A DNA stretch of 64,000 nt, taken from positions 1 to 64,000 of the forward strand of contig NZ_CP119520.1 in assembly GCF_029223865.1 (NCBI RefSeq), given 5' to 3'. Positions 49,304-56,825 of the stretch are shown here, in pieces. The position numbers and the translations under genes were made by a program. The first letter of the stretch is position 1; every line of letters starts with the position of its first letter. Under the pieces are notes generated by a model. The model had not been told where the DNA came from. It saw nothing but the letters and a program-made list of their open reading frames with translations, and did no database searches. This DNA comes from Telluria mixta. Its GTDB lineage: Bacteria > Pseudomonadota > Gammaproteobacteria > Burkholderiales > Burkholderiaceae_D.

Positions 49304-50557
49304 TTACATATTCTCGATCATCACGTCGCCGAAGCCCGAGCACGACACCTGGGTCGCGCCTTCCATCAGGCGCGCGAAGTCATAGGTGACGCGCTTCGAC
49401 GCGATCGCCTTTTCCATCGAGCTGATGATGAGGTCGGCCGCTTCCGTCCAGCCCATGTGGCGCAGCATCATCTCGGCCGACAGGATCAGCGAACCCGGGT
49501 TCACGTAGTCCTTGCCCGCATACTTGGGCGCGGTGCCGTGGGTCGCTTCGAACATCGCGACGGAGTCGGACATGTTGGCGCCCGGCGCGATGCCGATGCC
49601 GCCGACCTGGGCCGCCAGCGCGTCCGAGACATAGTCGCCGTTCAGGTTCAGGGTAGCAATCACGCTGTACTCGGCCGGACGCAGCAGGATCTGCTGCAGG
49701 AACGCGTCCGCGATCGAATCCTTGACGACGATGTCCTTGCCCGTGCGCGGGTTCTTGAACTTGCACCACGGCCCGCCGTCGATCAGCTCGGCACCGAATT
49801 CACGCTGCGCCAGCGCATAGCCCCAGTCGCGGAAGCCGCCTTCCGTGTACTTCATGATATTGCCCTTGTGGACAATGGTGACGGACGGCTTGTCGTTGTC
49901 GATCGCGTACTGGAGCGCCTTGCGCACGAGACGCTCCGTGCCCTCGCGCGACACCGGCTTGATGCCGATGGCGGACGTCTCCGGAAAGCGGATCTTGCGC
50001 ACGCCCATCTCGCGGGTCAGGAATTCGATGACCTTCTTCGCCTCGGCCGACTCGGCGGCCCATTCGATGCCCGCGTAGATGTCTTCCGAGTTCTCGCGGA
50101 AGATGACCATGTCCGTCTTGTGCGGTTCGCGCAGCGGCGACGGCACGCCATTGAAATAGCGCACGGGGCGCAGGCAGACATACAGGTCGAGTTCCTGGCG
50201 CAGTGCCACGTTCAGCGAGCGGATGCCGCCGCCGACCGGCGTGGTCAGCGGGCCCTTGATCGACACCACGTACTCGCGCACGCAGTCCAGCGTTTCGGTC
50301 GGCAGCCAGACGTCCGGGCCATACACCTGCGTCGACTTCTCACCGGCAAACACTTCCATCCACGCGATCTTGCGCTGGCCGCCGTACGCCTTCGCGACGG
50401 CCGCGTCGACGACCTTCAGCATCACCGGGGTGATGTCGACGCCGGTGCCATCGCCTTCGATATAGGGAATGACCGGCTGGTCGGGGACGTTCAGCGAGAA
50501 GTCCGCGTTGACGGTAATCTTTTGACCATCGGTAGGTACTTTGATATGTTGATACAT
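49304..50557 (-). CDS. icd: NADP-dependent isocitrate dehydrogenase
   Basis: This 417-residue TCA-cycle enzyme converts isocitrate to 2-oxoglutarate. It is of the homodimeric bacterial type: [20 protein letters not shown] holds the substrate-binding, potentially phosphorylated Ser; [27 protein letters not shown] and the NADP-site region [13 protein letters not shown] follow. Two adjacent ATGs are present; the second (MYQHIKVP) has GGAG at better spacing. It is divergent from the pseudouridine synthase. Confidence 0.95.
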   Translation of the reverse strand: MYQHIKVPTDGQKITVNADFSLNVPDQPVIPYIEGDGTGVDITPVMLKVVDAAVAKAYGGQRKIAWMEVFAGEKSTQVYGPDVWLPTETLDCVREYVVSIKGPLTTPVGGGIRSLNVALRQELDLYVCLRPVRYFNGVPSPLREPHKTDMVIFRENSEDIYAGIEWAAESAEAKKVIEFLTREMGVRKIRFPETSAIGIKPVSREGTERLVRKALQYAIDNDKPSVTIVHKGNIMKYTEGGFRDWGYALAQREFGAELIDGGPWCKFKNPRTGKDIVVKDSIADAFLQQILLRPAEYSVIATLNLNGDYVSDALAAQVGGIGIAPGANMSDSVAMFEATHGTAPKYAGKDYVNPGSLILSAEMMLRHMGWTEAADLIISSMEKAIASKRVTYDFARLMEGATQVSCSGFGDVMIENM

Positions 50558-50730
50558 CATGTTCTCCGAAGTGGGCACGCGGCGGCGGCGGACCGCCAGG
50601 TCTGCGATCTCCATTAGAATAGTGGGCTGGCCGTCGTCTTGTCTAAGACGCAACACTGGCACAACATTATGCACCAGTATTGATCGCGACGGGCCAGAGG
50701 CTCGCTATTTTGCTCCAAAATCCATCCTTC

Positions 50731-51297
50731 ATGTCCCTCATCCTGTTCAACAAACCCTTCCAGGTACTGTGCCAGTTCTCGCGCGAGGACGAGCGCGAGA
50801 CCCTCGCCGACTACCTCGACATCCCGAACATCTACCCGGCCGGCCGGCTCGACGCCGACAGCGAAGGCCTGATGCTGCTGACGGACGACGGCCGCCTGCA
50901 GCACCAGATCGCCCATCCGGACCACAAGGAAGCGAAGACCTATTTAGTACAACTGGAGGGCGTCGCCGACCGCGCCAGCCTGGACCGCCTGCAGGCCCCG
51001 ATCGACCTGGGCGACTTCATCACGAAACCGTGCCGCGCGAACCTGATCGCGGCACCGGAATGGCTGTGGCCGCGCAACCCGCCCATCCGCGTGCGCCACG
51101 ACAAGCCGACGAGCTGGATCGCGATCACGCTCGAGGAAGGGAAAAACCGCCAGGTGCGCCGGATGACGGCTGCCGTCGGCCTGCCGACGTTGCGCCTCGT
51201 GCGCTCAGCCATCGGGCCGTTTTCGCTGGCGACGCACCCGCTGATGCCGGGCGAATGGATGAAGGTGCCGGCCGCTACCGTGGGCGCCAAGCGGTGA
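50731..51297 (+). CDS. rluE: rRNA large-subunit pseudouridine synthase (RsuA/RluE family)
   Basis: This 188-residue enzyme has no S4 domain, which points to the RluE type (23S rRNA position 2457 in E. coli) rather than RsuA or RluB. The catalytic Asp is in YPAGRLDADSEGLMLLTDDG; LEEGKNRQVRRMTAAVGLPTLRLVR is the second family motif. The start at MSLILFNKPF matches relatives; an upstream in-frame ATG at 50680 adds 17 unlikely residues. Confidence 0.9.
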   Translation: MSLILFNKPFQVLCQFSREDERETLADYLDIPNIYPAGRLDADSEGLMLLTDDGRLQHQIAHPDHKEAKTYLVQLEGVADRASLDRLQAPIDLGDFITKPCRANLIAAPEWLWPRNPPIRVRHDKPTSWIAITLEEGKNRQVRRMTAAVGLPTLRLVRSAIGPFSLATHPLMPGEWMKVPAATVGAKR

Positions 51298-51430
51298 TCG
51301 CTTGAGGCAGATCAACCTTTCCAAACGTTAATGTAGGGCGGGCAAAAGACTGTCAACCAGCAATTCCGGGCTGCCGTTAAGGGGGCAGATTCACCGTTGT
51401 GGATCATCTTCTTCTTTAAAGGAACCCGAA

Positions 51431-51640
51431 ATGTCCAAACTGATCGCTGGCCTGGTTGCTTCCCTGTTCGCCGTTTCCGCTTTCGCCGCCCAGGCTCCGG
51501 CCCCGGCCGCCGCTCCGGCTGCAACGGCCACCGCCGAGCCGGCCGCCGCTCCCGCGAAGAAAGTGAAGAAGCACCACAAGAAGGCCAAGAAAGCCGCCGC
51601 AGTCGACGCCGCCGCTCCGGCCGAACCGGCAGCCAAGTAA
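51431..51640 (+). CDS. Small exported Ala/Pro/Lys-rich protein
   Basis: This 69-residue protein has a signal peptide (MSKLIAGLVASLFAVSAFAAQ, AFA-like cleavage). The mature part is low complexity: an Ala-Pro stretch, a basic centre KKVKKHHKKAKK and an Ala-rich end. It resembles the acid-shock/histone-like periplasmic small proteins seen in Burkholderiales, but the function is unknown. AAAGGAA precedes the ATG and a strong terminator follows, so it is a genuine single-gene unit. Confidence 0.8.
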   Translation: MSKLIAGLVASLFAVSAFAAQAPAPAAAPAATATAEPAAAPAKKVKKHHKKAKKAAAVDAAAPAEPAAK

Positions 51641-51657
51641 GCCTACTTGGCACATCC

Positions 51658-51684
51658 AGGCAGCCTGCGGGCTGCCTTTTTTTA
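51658..51684 (+). terminator. Intrinsic terminator after the small basic protein
   Basis: Arms AGGCAGCC and GGCTGCCT with loop TGCG are followed by seven T residues, 17 bases after the stop codon. Confidence 0.92.
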
Positions 51685-51704
51685 TGTCAATTTCCCAGAA
51701 CCGG

Positions 51705-51714
51705 GGTCAGACCC
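51705..51714 (+). repeat. Left target-site duplication of the IS element
   Basis: GGTCAGACCC directly precedes the left inverted repeat and recurs at 53130-53139 directly after the right inverted repeat. Confidence 0.88.
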
Positions 51715-53129
51715 TAATGCCAGTCAGTTAAGCGGGGCTGGCATGTTTTGTTGGGTACTTGGATTTCCTGGATTTTATTGTTCTCGGATATGAGCGTGTT
51801 CGTCGCTCTGGTAGAAGGTAGGCACGTGCTTGTTCACGTAGCCATGCCAATCGCTTGGGGAAGGTGCCGGGTGTTTCGAGCGGCCAGTGGTACAGCGCGG
51901 TAACGATGGCCAGGGCCAGCCATTGGAAGCTGAGGCGCTGCGGTGGCACGTTCAGTTCAGTGGCCATCTGGGCAATTTCATGGCGCAGCAGGTTGTAGGC
52001 GATCAACATTCCCCATACTTCCTGGCGCACGAGTTCCGGCAGCCTGCTGCGCAGGACAGGCGCTTTTTTCAGCATGCCTTGCTTCATTTCCCTGAAACCG
52101 AGTTCGATCTCCCATCGCTGCACGTAGTGTGCGGCGACGTCACGCGCGGGGAAACGATGCGCATCGCACAGCGAGGTGAGAAATCGTCGAGGCTGTCCGC
52201 CCACCGTGCATTCGATCAGTCTAGCCTGCCAGTGCGAGGGAAGATCCGGATGCTGCCGACGCGCCTGAGGTGAGACGGGAAGCCGTACCAGACAGTCACC
52301 GGGAGCCACCTGGCAGACTACCTCATAACACAGCGAGGTTTTGGTGCGTATCAGCCAATGCTTTTGCAGGCCCGACCGTTGCCAGTCCAGTAGAAACGCG
52401 GCCGAGAAATAGGCTCGATCAAAAATCGTGAGCGAGTTATCAGGCGCAGCCTGTATCAGTGTCTTTGCATAGCTCAGCTCACCTGTCTGGCACTCTCCGA
52501 AGTCGACGGCGCGCAGCAGGTGACTGTGGGTATCCATCAGGCAGACGGCACGCAATTGCGGCCAAGCGCCATCACGTCCGTCACCTCCCCGGGGCCGGCC
52601 AAACTCCCTTTCGTTTTCTGGCGTGCTCGGCACCGACCAGACCACGCCATCAACAGCATAACTGCGCAGGCCATGAAACAGCGCACTCTCCGCTGGGGCA
52701 CGCTCACCCCAGCAGCTTGCCGTCCGCTTGAACAGCCATTCCAATGGGGCTTCGCCTAAACGCTCACGCCCCGCCACTGAAGCACTGGGGACAGGTGTGC
52801 TGGCTGCCGGGCCATCGGCAAGATCGAGCTGTTTGACGATATGCCAGATCGGCTCGTTTCGAAACAATGCCAGTCCAATTACCAGCCAGACCATCCGATC
52901 GGCCGGTAACCGACGACGACGCACCGACACAGTGCCAGTCTGTTGCAAAGCCTCATCGATCCACGCCGGATCGATAAGGCTGGCGAAACGGTCAAATTCC
53001 TGCGGCGTCAGCGAGGCCGAGTAATCCAGGTCAAGTTGCAGAGCCATGATAGAAAACGGATTTACGTTGAACATAAATCCGTTCTAGCCCTTGGATCGCG
53101 TCGGTCAAGTCCTTAAGTGACCGGCATTA
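51715..53129. mobile_element. Complete IS4-family insertion sequence (about 1415 bp)
   Basis: The element is bounded by 18-bp imperfect inverted repeats that agree at 16 positions: TAATGCCAGTCAGTTAAG on the left (51715-51732) and TAATGCCGGTCACTTAAG on the right (complement of 53112-53129). It is flanked by a perfect 10-bp duplication, GGTCAGACCC. It carries one intact transposase and nothing else. It lies between the small basic protein's terminator and rpsT, so no gene is broken. Joining the flanks restores a 31-bp near-palindrome as the original site. Confidence 0.9.
51728..53074 (-). CDS. IS4-family transposase
   Basis: This 448-residue DDE transposase appears intact. The first catalytic Asp is in SYAVDGVVWSVP, the second in LTIFDRAYFSAAFL, and the Glu in the YREK-type motif, here HYVQRWEIELGFREMKQGM, which defines the IS4 family. 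The start could be 53074 or the internal ATG at 53047. The stop codon falls inside the left inverted repeat, as is common in compact IS elements. Codon use is slightly less GC-biased than that of neighbouring genes. Confidence 0.92.
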   Translation of the reverse strand: MFNVNPFSIMALQLDLDYSASLTPQEFDRFASLIDPAWIDEALQQTGTVSVRRRRLPADRMVWLVIGLALFRNEPIWHIVKQLDLADGPAASTPVPSASVAGRERLGEAPLEWLFKRTASCWGERAPAESALFHGLRSYAVDGVVWSVPSTPENEREFGRPRGGDGRDGAWPQLRAVCLMDTHSHLLRAVDFGECQTGELSYAKTLIQAAPDNSLTIFDRAYFSAAFLLDWQRSGLQKHWLIRTKTSLCYEVVCQVAPGDCLVRLPVSPQARRQHPDLPSHWQARLIECTVGGQPRRFLTSLCDAHRFPARDVAAHYVQRWEIELGFREMKQGMLKKAPVLRSRLPELVRQEVWGMLIAYNLLRHEIAQMATELNVPPQRLSFQWLALAIVTALYHWPLETPGTFPKRLAWLREQARAYLLPERRTRSYPRTIKSRKSKYPTKHASPA

Positions 53130-53139
53130 GGTCAGACCC
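53130..53139 (+). repeat. Right target-site duplication of the IS element
   Basis: GGTCAGACCC follows the right inverted repeat and is identical to the left copy at 51705-51714. Confidence 0.88.
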
Positions 53140-53184
53140 CGGTTTTGGGCAACAGGTCATAGGCAACGGGTTTTGGACAACAAA

Positions 53185-53214
53185 AAACCCGCCGGACGCA
53201 AGTCGGGCGGGTTT
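53185..53214 (-). terminator. Intrinsic terminator of rpsT
   Basis: Arms AAACCCGCC and GGCGGGTTT surround a 12-base loop, with an A-run on the plus strand giving a U-tract for the minus-strand transcript. It lies about 55 bases after the rpsT stop. Confidence 0.85.
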
Positions 53215-53268
53215 CTCATCCACGCTCAGCGCGCGACCAGGGCCGCGCGGGCGTTACCGTCGGGTGTA

Positions 53269-53535
53269 TTAAGCCGACAGGGCCTTGATGGCGGCAGCCA
53301 GGCGGCTCTTGTGGCGAGCGGCCTTGTTCTTGTGGATGATTTTCTTGTCAGCGATGCTGTCGATGGTCGACACGGACTGCTGGAAGATTTGCGAAGCAGC
53401 GGCCTTGTCGCCAGCCTGGATGGCCTTTTTGACGGCCTTGATTGCGGTACGCAGGGTCGAGCGCTGAGCCGAGTTGTGTGCGTTTTGCTTGACTGCTTGA
53501 CGAGCGCGCTTGCGCGCCTGTGCGGTATTTGCCAT
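53269..53535 (-). CDS. rpsT: 30S ribosomal protein S20
   Basis: This 88-residue basic, all-helical protein binds 16S rRNA in the small subunit. The sequence [35 protein letters not shown] is typical, and the C-terminal [17 protein letters not shown] completes the family pattern. Its own strong promoter lies upstream. It is divergent from murJ, a common arrangement in betaproteobacteria. Confidence 0.97.
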   Translation of the reverse strand: MANTAQARKRARQAVKQNAHNSAQRSTLRTAIKAVKKAIQAGDKAAASQIFQQSVSTIDSIADKKIIHKNKAARHKSRLAAAIKALSA

Positions 53536-53639
53536 GGAATTTCCTAATCGGGGTCAAGTTGCGTTTGCAAACATTCAAACCGGCCCATTCCAGTGCCTGC
53601 CAAACGAGTGTCTGCTAACAGAATTCAATACAGCCCTCG

Positions 53640-53668
53640 ATTATAGCGAAGGTTTCATCGAAGGGCAA
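53640..53668 (-). promoter_or_regulatory. Sigma-70 promoter of rpsT
   Basis: On the minus strand TTGCCC, a 17-base spacer and a perfect TATAAT precede rpsT, giving a leader of about 100 bases. Confidence 0.8.
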
Positions 53669-53699
53669 ATCCTGGTTCGTTTTTGTGCAATAGCCCAGC

Positions 53700-53705
53700 T
53701 ATAAT
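53700..53705 (+). promoter_or_regulatory. -10 element of murJ, eight bases before the start codon
   Basis: A perfect TATAAT ends 8 bases before the murJ ATG, with no ribosome-binding site between. Transcription should start at or within 2-3 bases of the A of the ATG. The -35 match is poor. Confidence 0.6.
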
Positions 53706-53713
53706 CGCGGGCT

Positions 53714-55258
53714 ATGAACCTACTCAAGACCCTGGCAGCCATCTCGAGCATGACGATGCTGTCCCGTATCACCGGCCTGTTGCGCGACTCCCTGTTTGCC
53801 CGCGCGTTCGGCGCCAGCGACTATACCGACGCCTTCAACATCGCCTTCCGCCTGCCCAACCTGCTGCGCCGCCTGTTCGGCGAAGGCGCGTTCTCGCAGG
53901 CGTTCGTGCCGATCCTGGCCGAATACAAGAGCCAGAAAGGCGACGCCGCCACCCGCACCCTCATCGACCATGTCGCCAATACCCTCGTGTGGGCGACGCT
54001 CGTGACGAGCGTCATCGGCATCATCGGCGCGCCCGTCGTCCTGTACGTGATCGCCAGCGGCCTCGAAGGCCCGGCATTCGACGCCGGCGTCGTCATGACC
54101 CGCCTGATGTTTCCGTACATCCTGTGCATGTCGTTCGTCGTGCTGGCCGGCGCCGTGCTGAATACCTGGCGCGAATTCAAGATCCCCGCGTTCACTCCCG
54201 TCCTGTGGAATTTGTCCTCGATCTTCTTCTCGCTGTTCATGGTGAAGTACTTCGACGTGCCCATCTATTCGATGGCCGTGGCCGTGATGGTCGGCGGCGT
54301 GCTGCAGGTCGGCATCCAGATCCCCGCGCTGAAGCGCATCGGCATGCTGCCGCGCCTGTCGATCAACCCGTTCGCCGGCCTGTCCGATCCGGGCGTGCGC
54401 CGCATCCTCAAGAAGATGGGGCCGGCCGTGTTCGCCGTGTCGGCCGCACAGATCAGCCTGCTCATCAACACGAACATCGCGTCGCGCCTGGGTGCCGGCA
54501 GCGTCTCCGTGCTGCAGTACGCCGACCGCCTGATGGAATTCCCGACCGGCATGCTGGGCGTGGCGCTGGGCACGGTGCTGCTGCCCAGCCTGTCTAAGGC
54601 GAATGCCGATGGCGACCCCGTCGAATACTCCGCCTTGCTCGACTGGGGCCTGCGGTTGACGTTCCTGCTCGCGCTGCCGGCCGCCGTCGGCCTCGCGACG
54701 CTGGCTGAACCGCTGATCGCCACCCTGTTCAACTACGGCGCGTTCAACGCCCGCGCCGTCACGGCCGCCACGGCACCGCTGATGGCGTATGCGGCCGGCC
54801 TGCTCGGCATCATCCTCGTCAAGATCCTGGCCCCGGCCTTCTATGCGCGCCAGGACATCCGCACGCCGGTCAAGATCGCCGTCGGCGTGCTCGTCGCCAC
54901 GCAGCTGATGAACCTCGTGTTCGTGCCGGTGCTGGGCGTGGCGGGCCTCGCGCTGTCGATCGGTCTCGGTGCCTGCATCAACGCGAGCTTCCTGTTCACG
55001 GGCCTGCGCCGGCGCGCGATCTACGTGCCGCATGCGGGCTGGCTGCCGTTCTTTTCGAAAGTCGTCGTGGCCGTCGCGCTGATGGGTCTCGTTGCGTGGT
55101 TCAGCCAGGCGCAGCTCGACTGGGCGGCGCTGCGCGCCCATCCCCTGCTGCGCGCGGGCGCCCTGTTCCTCATCATTGGCGTGTCCGCCGCCGTGTATTT
55201 CGCCGTGCTGCTGGCGCTGGGCTTCCGGCCGCGCCACTTCATGCGCCGCGCTAAGTAG
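53714..55258 (+). CDS. murJ: Lipid II flippase MurJ
   Basis: This 514-residue MOP-superfamily membrane protein has 14 predicted helices and flips lipid II during peptidoglycan synthesis. The N-terminus MNLLKTLAAISSMTMLSRITGLLRDSLFARAFGAS aligns with known MurJ, and RLPNLLRRLFGEGAFSQAFVPILAEYK is a strong signature. The start is therefore secure even though no Shine-Dalgarno sequence precedes it. Its 3' end overlaps the convergent pseudopilin gene by 8 bases. Confidence 0.95.
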   Translation: MNLLKTLAAISSMTMLSRITGLLRDSLFARAFGASDYTDAFNIAFRLPNLLRRLFGEGAFSQAFVPILAEYKSQKGDAATRTLIDHVANTLVWATLVTSVIGIIGAPVVLYVIASGLEGPAFDAGVVMTRLMFPYILCMSFVVLAGAVLNTWREFKIPAFTPVLWNLSSIFFSLFMVKYFDVPIYSMAVAVMVGGVLQVGIQIPALKRIGMLPRLSINPFAGLSDPGVRRILKKMGPAVFAVSAAQISLLINTNIASRLGAGSVSVLQYADRLMEFPTGMLGVALGTVLLPSLSKANADGDPVEYSALLDWGLRLTFLLALPAAVGLATLAEPLIATLFNYGAFNARAVTAATAPLMAYAAGLLGIILVKILAPAFYARQDIRTPVKIAVGVLVATQLMNLVFVPVLGVAGLALSIGLGACINASFLFTGLRRRAIYVPHAGWLPFFSKVVVAVALMGLVAWFSQAQLDWAALRAHPLLRAGALFLIIGVSAAVYFAVLLALGFRPRHFMRRAK

Positions 55259-55967
55259 CCGGGGCGGCCTCGCGGTTCTGCGCCGCGGGCTCGCCCTCTT
55301 TCTCTTCCTTCTCCGGCGGCGCATCGGCGCCCGGCGCCTGTTCGGCCGGCGCAGGCGGCGTCGCGTCCCGCTCGGGAAACAGCGACGGCTGCTGCGGCGG
55401 CGTGCCCGCGGACGGGTCCTGGAACAGCGACGGCTGGCCGGGCATCTGCGGCTTGCCCTGCGCGAGTATCTCGCCCTGCATCAGCGCCTGCCCGGTCGCC
55501 ACGAACTTCCAGTCCGAGACGTATTTCTTGTTCTCGAACCCGGAAAAGCGCTTGTCGAAATTCGCCACCTTCAGCGGGGTCGCCTTCGACAGGCTGTACA
55601 CGGCCAGCACGCCGCGCCGGTCGCCTGGATTGGCCCAGACGACGCCCCACTCGGCCTTGCCCGTCAGCGGGTCGACGAAGATCTTGCGCAAATGCCGGCG
55701 CACGCCGGGAAAGCGCGGATCCTTCAGCAATTCCTGCAGCGACGGCGGCTGCGGCGGCTGGCCCTTCGGCGTCGCCTCGGCATAGGTACGCAGGGCTTCG
55801 CCGAACGCGGCGCCGATATCCAGCAGTTCTTCCTCGGCGGCCGCGCGCCGCAGCAGCGCGTCGACCTTCAGCGTGGCCGCGCCGACGAGGCCGATCACGG
55901 TCACGAAGATGATGAGGCCGAGGTACGTGAAGCCGTCCTCGCGCCCGGGCGCCTTACCATTCCGCAT
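55251..55967 (-). CDS. Large pseudopilin, GspK-like, with Pro-rich tail
   Basis: This is a 238-residue prepilin-like protein. The type III signal REDG/FTYLGLIIFVTVIGL is followed by a hydrophobic helix, but position +5 of the mature protein is Gly instead of the usual Glu. A globular domain (about 40-165) carries WKFVATGQALMQGE. The last 70 residues are Pro/Glu/Ala rich and contain QPSLF twice. Absence of Glu+5 and the large size recall the tip pseudopilin GspK. It overlaps the upstream pseudopilin by 14 bases. Confidence 0.82.
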   Translation of the reverse strand: MRNGKAPGREDGFTYLGLIIFVTVIGLVGAATLKVDALLRRAAAEEELLDIGAAFGEALRTYAEATPKGQPPQPPSLQELLKDPRFPGVRRHLRKIFVDPLTGKAEWGVVWANPGDRRGVLAVYSLSKATPLKVANFDKRFSGFENKKYVSDWKFVATGQALMQGEILAQGKPQMPGQPSLFQDPSAGTPPQQPSLFPERDATPPAPAEQAPGADAPPEKEEKEGEPAAQNREAAPAT

Positions 55968-56328
55968 AGGGTGTGCCGTTGCGGCCCGTGCCCGGCGCGC
56001 CGCTGCGGATATTGTAGATGCCGCCCTTGTCGCCGTCTTCCGGGGGGACGACGATCCACGCCGAGTCGCTGTCCGCGATCGGGTCGAACGGCAGCGCCGG
56101 CAGGTATTTTTTCTCGACGAGCTGCTGCAGCGATTCCGGATAGCGTCCCGTGTCTTCGTGAAACTGGTCGATGACGGCGCGCGTGTTGCGCAGGTTCTCG
56201 GCCAGGATGGTTTCCTTGGTGCTGTCGACCTTCGGGAAGAAGCGCGGCGCCGCGAGCGTGAGCAGCAGCGCCACGATGCCCAGCACCACCAGCAGTTCGA
56301 TCAGCGTGAACCCCCGCGTACGTTTCAT
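55954..56328 (-). CDS. Major-type pseudopilin (GspG-like)
   Basis: This 124-residue prepilin has the signal [23 protein letters not shown] with Glu+5, a helix-rich segment and a C-terminal region WIVVPPEDGDKGGIYNIRSG typical of GspG calcium-loop proteins. The second of two nearby ATGs was chosen because GAAGAG is spaced 6 bases from it; using the first (56334) adds Met-Thr. It belongs to the secretion operon. Confidence 0.88.
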   Translation of the reverse strand: MKRTRGFTLIELLVVLGIVALLLTLAAPRFFPKVDSTKETILAENLRNTRAVIDQFHEDTGRYPESLQQLVEKKYLPALPFDPIADSDSAWIVVPPEDGDKGGIYNIRSGAPGTGRNGTPYAEW

Positions 56329-56338
56329 GGTCATCTCT

Positions 56339-56818
56339 TCACCAGCGGTTGTAGGGGATGCCGTTCAGTCCGACCTTGCCGGAAGTCGAGAAGACGTCGT
56401 ACACATCGTCGCCCTCCTTCGGCTCGTCCGGCTCGCTGGCGTAGCTGCGCTTGCCCCACGTCTCGGCATCCTTCAGATCCGGGTCCCCGTTGAACGGGTC
56501 GCGCGGCAGCCGACGCAGAAAATAGATCTTCGCCTTCTTCGGGCTGCGCTGGTCCGGCACGCCCTCGACCAGCACCTCCAGCTTCGACGGATAGCCGCTG
56601 GCGCCGGCCTGGCGCGCCACGCGGCCTTCGTCGCCGGCCTTCTTGTACGCGTCGAGGGCGGCGCGGATCTCGCGCAGCGCCACGCGCAGTTCCTGTTCGT
56701 GGCGGCGCTGCAGCGCGATCTGCGCGGTCGGCACCACCAGCGTCCCGAGCAGCGCCAGGATCGCGAGCGTGACGAGCAGCTCGATCAGGGTAAAGCCGCG
56801 CGCGCGCCGGGTACTCAT
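56339..56818 (-). CDS. Pseudopilin (GspG/GspH-like)
   Basis: This 159-residue prepilin has the signal [25 protein letters not shown] with Glu+5, followed by a long amphipathic helix (about 35-65) and a globular end containing [14 protein letters not shown] and [17 protein letters not shown]. The ending resembles that of the neighbouring pseudopilin (GTPYAEW), suggesting duplication. It starts 7 bases after the secretin gene ends. Confidence 0.88.
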   Translation of the reverse strand: MSTRRARGFTLIELLVTLAILALLGTLVVPTAQIALQRRHEQELRVALREIRAALDAYKKAGDEGRVARQAGASGYPSKLEVLVEGVPDQRSPKKAKIYFLRRLPRDPFNGDPDLKDAETWGKRSYASEPDEPKEGDDVYDVFSTSGKVGLNGIPYNRW

Positions 56819-56825
56819 CGAACGC

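Noticed and set aside
51728..53074. Cargo gene or gene disruption by the IS element
   Set aside because: The element carries only its transposase, and both flanks are intergenic, with the terminator of one gene and the terminator of rpsT intact.
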